Below, one piece after another: positions 21,470 to 34,627 of a DNA stretch of 64,000 bases. Numbering within the stretch: position 1 is the first letter of the stretch; the number at the start of each line of letters is the position of its first letter. The translations under genes were made by a program, and so were the position numbers. Under the pieces are notes generated by a model. It was not told the origin of the DNA. It saw only the letters and a program-made list of their open reading frames with translations, and did not search any database. Origin of the DNA: Paralvinella palmiformis (Eukaryota > Annelida > Polychaeta > Terebellida > Alvinellidae); contig JAODUP010000148.1 of the NCBI GenBank assembly GCA_025642065.1, forward strand, positions 653,501 to 717,500, read 5' to 3'.

Positions 21470-23339
21470 TAATAATGAGATCATTGTATTTTCCGATTCC
21501 CCTCCTGCGAAGCAACCGGCAAATATTCGGTGATGGATTTTACTTTATGTACGAAGGTTAATAAACTGAAGTATACGGATATGTCATATCCGGTAAAATT
21601 TGCCTTATTGTGACGTGTATGTGTGAAAGAATACAATTTAGGTATAATAATAATAATAATAAGTAATTTTACGCAGCTTAGCTGCCTCAAATGAGGGAGA
21701 CGCATATGGTCTGTAGTTTATTACTTCACCACGGGGAATAATTCTAATTAAATTTAGAATTTACAATATATGCATGGACGTAACTATACTATTGTGTGGA
21801 GCGAGCCAATTTTTTTTTTGAAAGATACAAAACCCTCGATTCTAGCCATTTCCTGGCATCTTTTTCCTAATTCAGTTATCATAACTTTTTATGAATTAAT
21901 TTTCGTATTTTCTACTTTCCCATGCAAGAGGGAGTATTTCGGAATCCGAGTACGCAAGAAATGCACTAAACTAACATCAGAAGAATTAAACCCAGTTGAA
22001 TTGATGTCTCTGGCCACACTTCAGGATAATTCTATCCGATCCTGGGCCCAGCTATATTGTTGAGTGAACCAAAAACAGTGCCATTTTCTTTTCACTTTCT
22101 TCGCTTTGGGGCCTTATGAGCCTCTTTGATGGTGCTATAAGAGGCTAATAAGCCCATAAATCGTATCAGAGAAATAAACTATTGACTGTCACTTTCTGCG
22201 ATGACGGAGACCACGTGATGCAAAAACATTCAATTAAATGGGCCACTGCAGCGCAAAAGAATATCAGTGACTTGAGACGATTTTTGTATCGTTAGACATA
22301 TCTTTAAGACGTTTTAATGTGTGTCTAAAAATACAAAACTGTCTCACTCACAGAATATATATATATAGACCGGCTTTCTTTTGCCTTGTGGTATTCAACT
22401 GGCTACATATTGAAATTAACGAAACAAATGACTGATAACTACTCTACGTTTTGTAATCAACCAATTTATTAGTTTTTATATAAGCGTGTTCGTGTACAGG
22501 GCGGGGATAAATGTTAAAATTGAGAGTTCGAAACAGATATTTTTTTCTGTAATTGTACGAGGAATTAAGATTTGAACCTGTCTTAGTTGTCCATAACAAA
22601 TATTCTAATTTTAAGGTGGACAGCGGCATCATATCGTCTTAGAATATTTTCCAATTCGCAGCCATGTTTCTGTGAGAACGGGGCATTGCTAAATAATTCA
22701 GAAACATTTCAGGAAAGGATCCAGGGGATGGGTAAGGGATCCGTCCTCCTTTAGGAACAAAAACCCCTTTTTGTCAACTTGCAAAATTCAGAGGGGGGGG
22801 GGGGAATTCGAGTTCGGGCCCCCTTTTAGCGACAGCTTGTATAGCGTAAACGCCATCGAAATTTTGAACTTAAAAATAAATTGGACTAGATTCTCGTAAA
22901 AAATATAAGCCAAGCTCTATTTAAGTAAAAACGGAACAAAGAACATAAGATACCGAGATTCCTCTAAAGTTTTGTAACTTTAAAGTTATGTTTACCATAT
23001 CCTGAATTTCTTTTCAACGAACCCGTCTTCAGACAATTATTAGAGACATGACTTGGGTGCTATCGTGACGCTAAATGACAATATACATTGCAACAGGTCA
23101 ATAATCGGGCTAAGATTGAAACGTGTGAAAAGGATGCTGTACGTCTTAAATCATCGGGTGTTCGATAAGCCTGTTCGATGTCTGATGTCTTTAAAGTCAG
23201 TTATGTCTTTCATCGCAACGATGTCGGCAGACTTCAAACGGTAACCGTAGGTATTAAAGGAATTCATTCGGCGCATATCGTTTCTATCGGAAGAGAGATT
23301 TATATTTCATATTTTTTGAATAAAATCTTTCCACTCACC

Positions 23340-23985
23340 ATGTGACCCAATTACTGCACACTGGAACGCAGTGGCTGACACTTTGACTCGTTCAGTCGCG
23401 CATTGTCTTCTTGGAGTCGAGCTAATACAGTTTTGAGAGAACGTAGGCGATCCTCTTCATTTTCATCAATTACCAGGATATCACCGATGAAGCACACGAC
23501 AATGACAATGCTATTTAATATTTTATCCACAGTTGATCGGAAAATTGCTGGTGCGGTCTTCACTCCAATTGCGAGTGGCCTGATTATATACAGTCCATTG
23601 TGCGCTGTTAGAGTAAGGCGTGGTGCCGAATCCTCACTTATATGCTTCACTCAAATCAAGCAACGAGAACACAGTAGGGTTTTTACCCCCTATGTGCCAT
23701 TTTTGGCAAACAAATCTGGCGTTGTAGGCAATGGATACTTGTTATCTTCAATAGCTGAATTTAAGTGTTTATAATCTCCACAGATTCTCACTGACATTTC
23801 ACCAGTTTTTTCATTTTTGGAACGTTCACGGTAGGACTAGCCCATTCGCTAGCTTCCACAGGATAAATAATTCCACTGGACGCAAGATGAACTGATTCAT
23901 CTTCGACAGCTGCGCGGTCATACACGTGGTTTCGTTTACTGCTACAGGCGTGTTCAGAACTACTTAGCAAGGGTTGTCACGCGGT
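23340..23985 (-). pseudogene. Gypsy reverse transcriptase fragment (second family)
   Basis: Minus strand reads EASEWASPTVNVPKMKK and then, after a frame change, NGLYIIRPLAIGVKTAPAIF, VVCFIGDILV (catalytic F-x-D-D with the first Asp changed to Gly) and LARLQEDNARLNESKC. This differs from the family at 1-3652 and resembles Mag-type Gypsy pol. Confidence 0.8.
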
Positions 23986-24470
23986 CTCTTCGGTTTTCCA
24001 ATTCTGTCCCACTTCTGAAATTCCTGTTCAATCTCGCATCATTTTCAAACTCTGCACTATTGACTATCAAACTCTTTCTTCTGGAGAACCTTCATATCTA
24101 ATTTTCCATGCTTTCTTTAGCACCTAAGCCCAGAGAACGCCGTTCATCTGGTTATTCACTTCTTGTCTGTTTCCAGGGTCAAAACTCATGCTGGGACTCG
24201 TGCTTTTTCAGTTGCTGTCCCTACTCTTTGAAATTCACTCTCTGAACATATTTCGTCATCAAATAGCATAGTTTTTTTCAGTCACCATTTGAAAACTAAC
24301 CTTTTCAGACTCCCTTATCCTTCCTAAGTTTCCTCGCCATCTGATCATTGTTGATGAACTTTGCATCATACCCGGACTATGAGTTTGTCCAACCCCTCCA
24401 CTAGGTGCGCCACTGAGCTTGATTTTATTCGAGGATATTGGTGTTTGTAATTATTATTAATTATTATTAT
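23985..24470 (+). mobile_element. LINE 3' end, second copy
   Basis: A plus-strand copy of the same LINE as 17571-19085. It carries the QSLSSGEPSYL-like and AFSVAVPTLWNSL-like region, the shared 3' sequence around GATCATTGTTGATGAACT, and an ATT-repeat tail. It abuts the Gypsy RT fragment and lies between it and the gag fragment. Confidence 0.75.
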
Positions 24471-24471
24471 T

Positions 24472-24825
24472 ATGACGTATTGTATTAATTGTGAATGTAA
24501 ACCAGTGTAATTTGTTTTTAGTGTTATTCAAAATGTAAATTTTTTAATGATGACTATGATAATGAAATTTTTTAAGATTTATTTTACAATTTGTTTTACA
24601 TGTGTAACATTGGTTGACAGATTTTAGGGTTCATTTATTTTTATATGCATTAGATAAAATACAATGACTTATTATATCATTTATGTATTGTAATAATTGT
24701 TAATGTAAACTGGTGTACTTTGTTTTTATTATTATTCAGCATGATATTTGGTTATGATTAGGTTGATATTGAAGAGTCATTTACAATTTGTATTACATGT
24801 GTAACATTGATTGACACTATTGTTT
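24472..24825. repeat. Two-copy tandem repeat of about 205 bp
   Basis: The stretch beginning GTATTGTATTAATTGTGAAT at about 24478 recurs as GTATTGTAATAATTGTTAAT at about 24686. A shared later block, TTACATGTGTAACATTG, keeps similar spacing. Confidence 0.65.
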
Positions 24826-24968
24826 GAGTTGTTAAAACACTGTTAATTTTTGTGTTTTTATTTCGCCATGGGTCGAATTGTAAATGCATGTAAAAATAAA
24901 TATGACGGAGTAATGGCCATAATTCCTGATATACGTAAGAGTTTAATATGTTCATACATACGACTATC

Positions 24969-25529
24969 CTATACCGTTATTGAAATGAAGATATGGAGCA
25001 AAAAGGTCCCCCCAAATGTAGACATATAGATCATATCTGAACATGGCACACGTGACGAAGAAAAATCTGTGACTGACAATTGTTTTATTCTGCATAAAGC
25101 CCTACCCACGGTGAACACATCCCGCAACGCCTGATCCTGTAATTCAGCTGGATATTCACAATCCTCACGCATTTCCCTCAGTGCCAGAGCATATTGAGCA
25201 ACCTATTCCTGATCTTTCCTCTTCCGCAACATAAACATATTTCTGGGGCCTATTACAGCCAATTGTTGTTTATATATGACTTTTGCCGCAGCCCAAATGT
25301 GATTGTACATTTTAAAATGCGGCGTCCCCGGGATCAGCTGCGACCGTATTTTAGCGTATGTCTCTGCACCGACACGGGACAAGAGCAACGGTGTTTTTTG
25401 TTTTGTTGTTTTGTTATCGGCCTCATTGACTTCGTCAGATGCGAGGAAGAATTCGAATCTTTTTAAATAATTCGTAAATAATTCTTTAGATTCAACGTAC
25501 TGCTCAAATTTAAGGCTTCTGCCTGCCAT
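24969..25529 (-). pseudogene. Gypsy gag fragment
   Basis: Minus strand opens MAGRSLKFEQYVESKELFTN, continues LLLSRVGAETYAKIRS, and in a second frame ALREMREDCEYPAELQDQAL then RDVF. This matches the capsid region of Mag-like Gypsy Gag. It is likely the 5' part of the element whose RT is at 23340-23985. Confidence 0.75.
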
Positions 25530-26385
25530 TATGATGTGACTTTATCCTCGTCACCGCTGTTATGTTTCTGTATATCTTCAATATAATCGTTCACACAACA
25601 AACTAACGCTCGAACACAGGATGTGAGGTATCCCAGGATGCTTTTACTAAAAAGACGCTAAGGAAGTGTGGACCACGGACTTCTTGTGCGATATATAACA
25701 GTGCTAATAATATTGCATTGTCAGATAATTCTGTTTCAAGCATCAATTTCAAAGCAGAACGATTATGCGACTGTATCATAACGTTTCCACTTATTGGTCT
25801 CACGAATTTGAAGCGTAACTACGTTTAATAACGCCGTGCCGTGGATTCCATGTGGATGCAACCTAGATTTTCCACGTTGAACCAATGGGGCAAAACGACG
25901 TGGATGGGATGTTGCGGTCATGTGGAACGACATGACCAGGCCATGGTCTATGTTCAACGTGCAAATCGTGTGGCGTGCATAGTGGAAATCGAAAACATCT
26001 AATTGATTTTTCACCTATATATCGATTCAATTCTTTTGTTTACCTTAGACCTATTATTTAATATGACCTTTGATGGGGATGCCTAGAAAACATTACTATT
26101 CCATTTCGCTGAAACCAGCTACAGCACTAGTAGACATAAGTACCGGCAGGGGGCAGCATTTGACGATATTTAGAAACGAACCGGAGCTGGAGGTCGGTAA
26201 AATGTCTAATATAATTACACATTATATTAATAAACGTTAAATATACTTTTATTTTGAGTTTAGTTTAGTTGTCCATCAATAACAACAAGATAAACAAAAT
26301 AAAAATTATAATTAACACGAACAAACGATCGATCAATGTTGCTATTTTGATAGGCGCCTAGTCGAGATATTGGTTCGGATATTCA

Positions 26386-26429
26386 CGAACATTCTCGAAC
26401 ATGGACGACCTTTTCCGAGCATGACGTCA
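26386..26429. promoter_or_regulatory. Perfect three-unit heat-shock element followed by a CRE
   Basis: CGAACATTCTCGAAC at 26386-26400 is nGAAnnTTCnnGAAn, the heat-shock factor site. TGACGTCA lies at 26422-26429. No gene start is recognised nearby, so regulatory use is only inferred. Confidence 0.35.
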
Positions 26430-27479
26430 CTTATGGGGAATCCCTATCTAGGAGTGTGTCTGTTTATGCCCTTAGTGGTCTCTCGTGTGTATATTCAACT
26501 TCTGCCGAAGCATATTTTTGCAACAGATTTTATCTCTTTTCCGTACTGCATAAGTGAAAGATAAAGAGTTATTATATCCGTGATTTTTGCTCACCTGATT
26601 GCCGAAAATGATATCATATACAAAGTATTCTTTTAATGAACCTATTTTTGTTCCTTAAAAAGACAAACAAAATGCCTTAAACCGGAAGAAAAATGGCGGA
26701 TATCATGGTCGTTAATGGTATGGTATATTTTGCATACATATTGATAATGATGTGCATCATAACGTGCACTTAAACCGAAGCTAATAACAGCGTTTTAGGC
26801 CGAATTATGAACGTGATGATATTCAAGTAGGAAACGTGCTAATTAGAAAAAGAAATGTAATTAAGAATAAGCGTGAAAGATGTTCGCGGTAGCTGTCCTT
26901 AATCGATTGTAGAATGACACATCTTAGACCCAGTCTAATCTTAGGTAATTCACCACGAGAACAAGTCGAAACGGTGAGAGAGTAATATTATATTTGTATA
27001 TAAATTTTAATCATATTAAAATGAGTAAGATGCACGCACGACGCACATTTGACGTGATTAGTCGAAGGTACAGTAAATATCAGGGCGGAAATGACGACAT
27101 AAGGCTGACGAGTTTGCTACACCGAGAATGTGGATTGTTATTGTTAGATAATGACCAGATATTTCTTGATCAGTCAGTTACGTGTTATATCGAATAAAAC
27201 ACATGCTTATTGTTAAATATAGCATGTTGGTGGTACAATGTAGTACATATTGGGGGCTGGGAGGATATGGGGTTGGGGGTGGGGGGGGTTATGGAAGACA
27301 CAGTTTGCCAATCGGATGCTTCTCATTGTTCACGTGACATCTAGTGATCAGATCTCATAATTGTTGTGTCGTAATTAAGTTATTTTATTAAATTTGCATA
27401 TCGTCCATTATTTTGGGTAGTCATTTTTACTGAATAACGAATGTAATCGGTGAGTGAGTGAGTGAATAAGCTGGTGAGC

Positions 27480-27486
27480 GAGCAGG

Positions 27487-27521
<35 letters not shown>

Positions 27522-27578
27522 GTGAGTGAGTGAGTGAGTGAGTGAGTGAGTGAGTGAGTGAGTGAGTGAGTGAGTGAG
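27480..27578. repeat. (GATT)n passing into (GAGT)n
   Basis: Seven GATT units followed directly by about fifteen GAGT units; the same pair of motifs recurs elsewhere in the window. Confidence 0.92.
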
Positions 27579-27849
27579 AACGAATGCAGCTTGTTTCAAG
27601 ATTATTTCAAATTGTATTATTGTTATTGTCTATATAAAGACAAGCGTCGTGGTGAAACATCTTCAACAATATATAGTTATGTTATAGTTATCCAGATATG
27701 TGTTATGTGCTGATTTCGAATCTCTCAATATATGTATTTTCCACTTGTTGTGTTTTGGTTAGATATTTTCAACTAAATACTACTAATTATATAATACCAA
27801 AATGCTCAGACGTCTAAACGGAGACTGCCAAGAGCATAAACTTTACACA

Positions 27850-27880
<31 letters not shown>

Positions 27881-28649
27881 TTTACAGTATTATTATCAGA
27901 CCTGTTCCAATCCCGCACACATCTCAAGTCACAAAGGAGCATACAACGTATGCTGCCAGTATGGACGTGAGTATATACTCACACATATATCCATCACGTC
28001 TTGTTAAGATGAACAAACATTCTTTGCGCACAAACAACGATTCACAGAGTACGACCTCTCGTGCGTTATGCTGACGAACAAGGCGTCTCAAACCCCAACT
28101 AGCAGAACATAAATTTAATAAATGATGGTATGTGTGTGTGTGTGTGTTTTAGGATACATAATATATAGTGGCTGGCTCAGAACATCAACATCTCTAAACA
28201 TCCTTTGAGACCTCTACCTCCATAAATACAAATAAAACTATACATACATCAATCTGAATATAAAATGTTCCACACATCCATATCTCTATACATATACACG
28301 TAGACCTATACTCATGCGGATGCAAAGCGTGATCATAACGTAACACCGTGAAGCGAAACAACACGGGTAATGGTGTTATCATGAAGTTCCTGCCTGCACG
28401 TTTGGGTTTGTGTATATTTCTGTGCTTGTGCATGTTTATATCGGCGCGTGTATGTATGTGTCATTCCATACGCGATACACGCGCGGTAAGTGTATTGTTG
28501 TCGCCGTGTAATATCGCCAGTCTGTCCGGAAGTTAATTTACGCATACACAATACAGTCAGTACTAACAACCGCGCTGTAACCTTATCGCTGTGAAGCTGC
28601 CGTAATGGCGTCAGGTCTTATACATAAGTACGTCATCAATATTGATAAC

Positions 28650-28688
<39 letters not shown>

Positions 28689-28796
28689 AGTGTGTGTGTG
28701 TGTATTATGGTGTTGTTAATATGAAATATGGACTGCATCAGGGAATTAGTGCTGATAGGCATGTATAAAGAAGATTAAAAATACAGATCATTTGTT

Positions 28797-29023
28797 AACA
28801 CACACACACACAGACACACACACACACACACAGAGTGAGAGAGAGAGAGACACACACACACACACACAGAGACACACACACACACACACACTCTCTCTCT
28901 CTCTCACATACACACACACACACACACACACACGGAGACACACAAACACACACACACACAGAGTGAGAGAGAGAGAGATAGAGAGAGAGACACACACACA
29001 CACACACACACAGACACACACAC
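28797..29023. repeat. Compound (CA)n/(GA)n microsatellite
   Basis: Alternating CA, GA and CT blocks on both strands. ORFs of Cys-Val or His-Thr repeats are artefacts. Confidence 0.93.
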
Positions 29024-29077
29024 ATGGTGTGCGTTATAATTTGTCTAAATATCCAGGCCATTAATGGCACAATTGAG

Positions 29078-29115
<38 letters not shown>

Positions 29116-29796
29116 TAAGGTTGCAATGGACGACTTATTAAGTGTATAGCTTCTATACAAACGCCCCATACTGTGTTTAGTATAGAGAGAAGTAGAGGCT
29201 ACGGTATTTGATCACGTGTCCTCGTTTGAACTTCACATTGTCATTTAATAATATACGCCCGAGTAGCCGAATAACATAATCGTTTAAACTGATCTCAACA
29301 ACAATAACAACAACAACAACAATAATAATAATAACAACAATAACAACATCATCAACTGCTGTAATGGCAAAAACAGTATATAATAAATACAAAAAGTAAC
29401 AGGATTACTGTTATTGTTACGAGATTATTAATAATGGAAGTAATAGTGGAGCAGCATCACTATAGTGCTGGTGTTGTTGTTGTTGTTGTTAGTAGTAGTA
29501 GTAGTTGTTGTTTTAGTAGCAGTAGGATCATACTAGGTTTCGGTTTAGAGATTTTGGTGTCCTGCCAATAAAAGCACAGTATACGCTCAACTTCGAATAA
29601 AACGTTTACTAGTTGGGTAATCTTATCAGTTTTATCTTGTTATCGCAGCGCGCATTCTTATCGAGCTATATTTGTTTTTATCTAGTAAAGTCGTGACTGT
29701 TGTCGGTGCAGAAGTTTAAGTATTAGCATACCCACGAATATTGGACAATTTAGTTGGGTAAGTACCTAACAGGAATATATATCTCTTGCTCTGTCT

Positions 29797-29856
<60 letters not shown>

Positions 29857-30295
29857 GAGTATCATCCTTAAATCCCATTATGATGCACGTAAGCTGATAA
29901 TTGGGAAATACCATCCATATATAGGAAATCCTGTCACCAACGCCATCTTTCCTAGTAGATCTACTCCGTTTTAATACTACTATAACAGCGTTCTGCAAAA
30001 TGTTAGCAGAAAAAGCGGGAAGTGGGGACAATGGGCGCCGCCATATTGACACAGGAAGTGCTCTAACAATTGTTGTACGTGGCCTTTCGCTAAAAGTGAG
30101 CGTAGACCGATGACTTAGTCCCCCAGTCATAATGCTTGTAATAATACTCCGTCTATTTGGTGTGTGAAGACAATGACTGGCGTCAGGGATCGATCATTAT
30201 TACTCAATCATTAATGGACAGAGGGGAGGATCACTGTCATAACGCTTACTGTAAGCCGGAAGTGAATTCTTTACACTTGCTATTATCGGCCTGAG

Positions 30296-30392
30296 TGTGT
30301 GTGCGTGTGTGTGCGTGTGGAGGTTGTATGTGTGTGTGCGCGTGTGCGTGTTTGGAGGGGTGCATGTGTGTGTGTGTGTGTGTGGGGGGGGG
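30296..30392. repeat. (GT)n-rich block ending in poly-G
   Basis: GT units with GC interruptions and a G run at 30384-30392. Confidence 0.85.
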
Positions 30393-30820
30393 AGATGCAC
30401 ACCAAGCATATAAGGTACTTGACAAAGTTTGTGTTGTGTATGTCACAAACTATATACACTAATATAGCCATGACACGGGTAGAATTTGATGATATTCGAT
30501 GCTTTTCAAATTGCCCTAAATCGGAGTAAATGGTGACTATCACGCACGCACACACATATTGAAGTATTCATATACGACCAGAGTTCCCTTAAGTCTGTTG
30601 TCCATCAGAAAGTCATTGTCATATCTCACCATATCCGTGTTTAAGAAAGCGTTGTGAGAGAATGCTACAGAATTGGACCATCAGTGTATGCTGTTCTTAA
30701 GTTAAGACTCACCTATTCAGGCTTGTTTTGTAATATACCTCCAATATTTGTAAGTAAGTTTTATAGGTTGGACTACTACATGCTGTTAGTGATAATAATA
30801 CTTTAATATTATTATTGTAG

Positions 30821-30912
30821 CAGAAGGAAGCATGGACTTGATGGAGAAGAAGATTCTTAACATTATTCTAACTGGAAACATATCCATGCCGGTGTTTGGA
30901 TTGGGCACCATG
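30821..30912 (+). pseudogene. AKR relic exon 1
   Basis: After acceptor ATTATTGTAG, ATG at 30832 opens MDLMEKKILNIILTG and ends MPVFGLGTM at donor ATG|GTAACT. This matches the first strands and G-L-G-T motif of aldo-keto reductases. Confidence 0.7.
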
Positions 30913-31120
30913 GTAACTATTGTAAAACATTATCATAAGAAACACAATGTGAATACTTTGATTTATTATTATGTATGTATGACCTGGTTCTATTGACCTA
31001 ATAACACATTAACCCACAGGATGTTCATTTAGTAATTATTTTGCGAATCTGTTACTAAGATATAGTGATGTATGTAATTAATAATACCTGACACCCATCT
31101 AAATGGCGTACAACATTATT

Positions 31121-31680
31121 GAGATGACTAAATTGTCCAAAAGATCACTAAATTGTCCATAAGATCACTAAATCGTCTAAAAGATCACTAAATTGACCAC
31201 AAGATCACTAAATGGTCCAAAAGATCACTAAATTGTCAATAAGATCACCAAATAGTCCAAAAGATCATTAAATTGTCCATAAGATCACTAAATGGTCCAA
31301 AAGATCATTAAATTGTCCATAAGATCACTAAATTGTCCAAAAGATCACTAAATTGTCCATAAGATCACTAAATGGTCCAAAAGATCACTAAATTGTCCAT
31401 AAGATCACTAAATGGTCCAAAAGATCACTAAATTGTCCATAAGATCACTAAATGGTCTAAAAGATCACTAAATTGTCCATAAGATCACTAAATGGTCTAA
31501 AAGATCACTAAATTGTCCATAAGATCACTAAATGGTCTAAAAGATCACTAAATTGTCCATAAGATCACTAAATGGTCTAAAAGATCACTAAATTCTCCAT
31601 AAGATCACTAAATGGTCTAAAAGATCACTAAATTGTCCAAAAGATCACTAAATGGTCCAAAAGATCACTAAATGGTCTAA
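31121..31680. repeat. 20-bp minisatellite, 28 units, 40-bp dimer order
   Basis: Exactly 560 bp of AAGATCACTAAATNGTCCAT-type units. Over most of the array a unit ending GTCCAT alternates with one ending GGTCTAA or GGTCCAA, giving a 40-bp higher-order period. It ends 33 bp before an AKR relic exon. Confidence 0.95.
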
Positions 31681-31713
31681 TATTTACATTAATAGTGTTT
31701 GAATATGTTTCAG

Positions 31714-31833
31714 GCACCTGGAATAATTATGCCTTCCAAAGAGCTGATTAGAAGATGTCTCCAGAAGTGTTTATCCCAGTTACAACTGTCTTAAGTAGAT
31801 CTCTACTTGATTGATGCACCTTCCGCCTACCAG
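31714..31833 (+). pseudogene. AKR relic exon with in-frame stop
   Basis: Forty codons between TTTCAG and CAG|GTATCT. It reads PSKELIRRCLQKCLSQLQLS, then TAA where homologues have Tyr, then VDLYLIDAPSAYQ. The catalytic His of L-I-H-W-P is Asp. Confidence 0.8.
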
Positions 31834-31950
31834 GTATCTTTAAACCACAATGTCCTTAACTGACCAATCAGAAGCGTTTCTCTCCATGTGTACGTTTGAT
31901 CGATAACCTATTGATTAAAGAGCCTTAACCATTCAATATGTTGTCTCCAG

Positions 31951-32033
31951 TTTGTTGATGATAACACATTGTATCCGAAAGATGCCTCGGGCGACCTTGG
32001 TGTGTTGACTGTGATCTGGTTGAGACTTGGAGG
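31951..32033 (+). pseudogene. AKR relic exon, frameshifted
   Basis: Starts FVDDNTLYPKDASGD, like the L-F-P-K-D/N-x-x-G segment. After a one-frame shift it reads DCDLVETWR, like the D-x-x-D-T-W-K helix. Donor GG|GTAAG. Confidence 0.65.
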
Positions 32034-32132
32034 GTAAGATGCTCGGCATCACCAGACATGATGCGAACTCTAATTAGCCAGAGCTCAATTTTCATTCAGT
32101 TCAATTCTATTAATTTCAAATGCAGCCATTCC

Positions 32133-32420
32133 TGTTATGATATTGTACTTTATATAAATGTCATGATATTGTACTTTAATACAAATGTCATGATATTGTA
32201 CTTAATACAACTGTCATGATATTGTACTTGATACAAGTGTTACGATATTGTATTTGATACAAATGTCATGATATTGTACTCAATACAAATGTCATGATAT
32301 TGTATTTGATACAAATGTCATGATAGTGTACTTGATACAAATGTTACGATATTGTATTTGATACAAATGTCATGATATTGTACTTGATACAAATGTCATG
32401 ATATTGAGTTAGATACAGAT
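32133..32420. repeat. 26-bp minisatellite, about eleven units
   Basis: Unit ATGATATTGTACTTGATACA plus AATGTC, with scattered substitutions; in an AKR relic intron. Confidence 0.93.
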
Positions 32421-34072
32421 ATTAATGATTCCTGGCCACTTGTTGGTCCGCTTCAGCAGAAGAATCATTTATGTTATTATCAAGATTATATTTTGTGCTT
32501 ATTTAGAGATGTTTCAGCAAATAGACTTCAGTATAATTTAGTCAAACAAAAATTGAATAAAAAGGAATGTTTTTGTTGGTTTTATTTACTCCAATTCTAT
32601 ATTTTTCAACTTCTTCATTTATATTTTAAATTCTAATGTTAGAATTGGTTATTAGCTCCAGCCCTAGAAGAGAATTGACCCTGTGTGTGTGTGGATATAG
32701 ACTCTTCGTACAAATAATAAAGCTGCATACAGATTCACTTTGTATTCATCGAAATATTTTTCTCTCTTACTGCAGTGCAGGTGTTTATTTTTCATTGAAA
32801 TTCATTAATATTAAAAAACAGTGGAATAAATATGACCAATTCCTTTGGTGGATACAGCGGGTAGACAGAACAGACACACAATACACACACACACACGAAC
32901 ACAGAGATTATTAATTCATAAAGTGCTAAAATTAGTGAATTCTTCTTACTAACTGTTTTAAAGAAATTTTACATGTGCACAAAATATTAAAATAATGTAA
33001 AGAATTACCACTTCCATTAATTTAATATATTGCTGTTTTTATTATTTTAATAAAGAAAATATTAATAATGGGCCATATTATTTAAAAATACCTTTACTTT
33101 ATCTAATTCTAGTAATTGTTAGTAAGCAATGCAATAGCACAGCTGGTAGTGCACTGCACTGTTAATATCTAGATTTATATTTCAGATATCGATGCTACTT
33201 CTATCTGTGAGTTGTTTCATCTGATATCCATAGGGAGTCCAGCTATATATCTTAGTTGTAACTGGCACAAAGCCAAACACTGCTATCCCACTCACTCACC
33301 ACTCACTAATTACTCATTTCACATCATCATGCTACTATCTATACTTAGTCTGTATTCCCCTACTATCACCACCACCACTATATCACTATTTACACTGCAC
33401 ACCACTCACACACCAACCACCACCACCACTCACTCACTCACTCACTCACTCACTATATTATCTGTCTTTCACTATTACAATGTATTATTATTATTATTAA
33501 TATAGATGCACTATTATATAATTATTGTAGTAAAATGCATGTAATTTTGTACAACTTGCACCAACACAAAGGTGCAGGGTTGGAAAGGGTTGGAAAGGTG
33601 ATGTTTTTTATTTAAATCAGATTGTTTTGAATTAAATTGATTATTTAATATTCTGGTGACAAGTCCCAGCATTTTTTTTGCGCATTGCCCGACAAATTGT
33701 TTTCCCCACAACTTTAGTCTTATCAAAGTATAACCACACACTATCTTGTTTTCTGCCAGACATTGTGAAGTTGACAAGTATTATTATATACAGATAAATA
33801 CACAATACTGTAAGCTCAAAGTTGCAGGGTTATGTTTTGTTTCTGTTATATATACAGCATGAGATAACTATCAATAGTGAATCTATGCGAATGCTCACCT
33901 TATATAGCAATCCTCACTGAGCACCGAGTGCTTAAATTAACTCGGTGATCCCCTAAATGCATAGAAAATAAGTGACTTTGTGTCGGGTCATCTTCAAATT
34001 TACCACATCATGATTCAAATCAAACAACCCCGCTAAGGCGTAAGATTACACTTGTGTTTGTTTACATCACAG

Positions 34073-34176
34073 GCTATGGAATGGTCTCACCAAAGCTACT
34101 GGAGTATCAAACTTCAATGTTAAGCAATTAGAGAAGATTGTATAAAGCAGCCAGGATACCCATGGCAAACCATCAT
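34073..34176 (+). pseudogene. AKR relic exon, deletion and frameshift
   Basis: Opens A-M-E, then in another frame reads GLTKATGVSNFNVKQLEKI, the family's G-V-S-N-F motif. After a further shift it reads YKAARIPMANHH before CAT|GTAAGA. About eight codons are missing after A-M-E. Confidence 0.85.
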
Positions 34177-34376
34177 GTAAGATTGTGGCCTTTTATTGGT
34201 AAAGAACTGTTTTTATCCAGTTTTACTGATGTCAACAGATAAGGTGGAAAAAAGACAAACTAAAAACAGTCAAAACATTTTCATATATCATGAGTTTGTG
34301 TTTAATTATTAAAACTAATAGATCAATTAAAAACTACTTATAAAGTGTGATAAGATCACTTGGCTAAATGATAGTG

Positions 34377-34378
<2 letters not shown>

Positions 34379-34409
<31 letters not shown>
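34379..34409. repeat. (TA)n microsatellite
   Basis: A TA run in the AKR relic intron upstream of the foldback-like element. Confidence 0.9.
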
Positions 34410-34414
<5 letters not shown>

Positions 34415-34627
34415 TTAATCACAACTATTTTAGGCACAGTAAAACCAAAACACCTTGAAAATACAACAAAGCAGAAAATAAAAATAGTTTTCACCAAAAA
34501 AACTAAAACTGGACATATCTTTATTGTGATTTAAAACTGTCCACTATATCTCGATGGCCTGCTTGGTATTTGGCCACAGTATTATAATACATGTACTAAG
34601 CACAAGCCAGCCTATATCGGAAGGGGG

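Larger units (their letters stand above)
19844..23339. other. Upstream of the ARB2A-like gene; no gene recognised
   Basis: Likely contains the ARB2A-like promoter just above 19843. Also holds a CA/GA/GACA microsatellite (20458-20636), a SINE relic (20780-20865) and kappaB/CRE-like sites near 21433-21469. A plus-strand ORF at 21770-22063 has no domain. Confidence 0.5.
25530..30820. other. Long interval without a recognised gene
   Basis: Contains GATT/GAGT repeats, several CA/GA blocks, (TA)n at 28653-28684 and 29083-29114, and an HSE/CRE motif cluster near 26386-26429. Short ORFs (26994-27197, 28348-28536) show no recognisable domain. Confidence 0.5.

Noticed and set aside
28348..28536. 62-aa ORF with a hydrophobic start like a signal peptide
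   Set aside because: The hydrophobic part is GT-rich low-complexity sequence and there is no supporting splice or homology evidence.
30299..30529. Cys/Val-rich ORF resembling a small secreted protein
   Set aside because: It is a (GT)n translation.
31121..31680. CRISPR-like array
   Set aside because: Units are contiguous with no spacers, and the genome is animal; it is a minisatellite.
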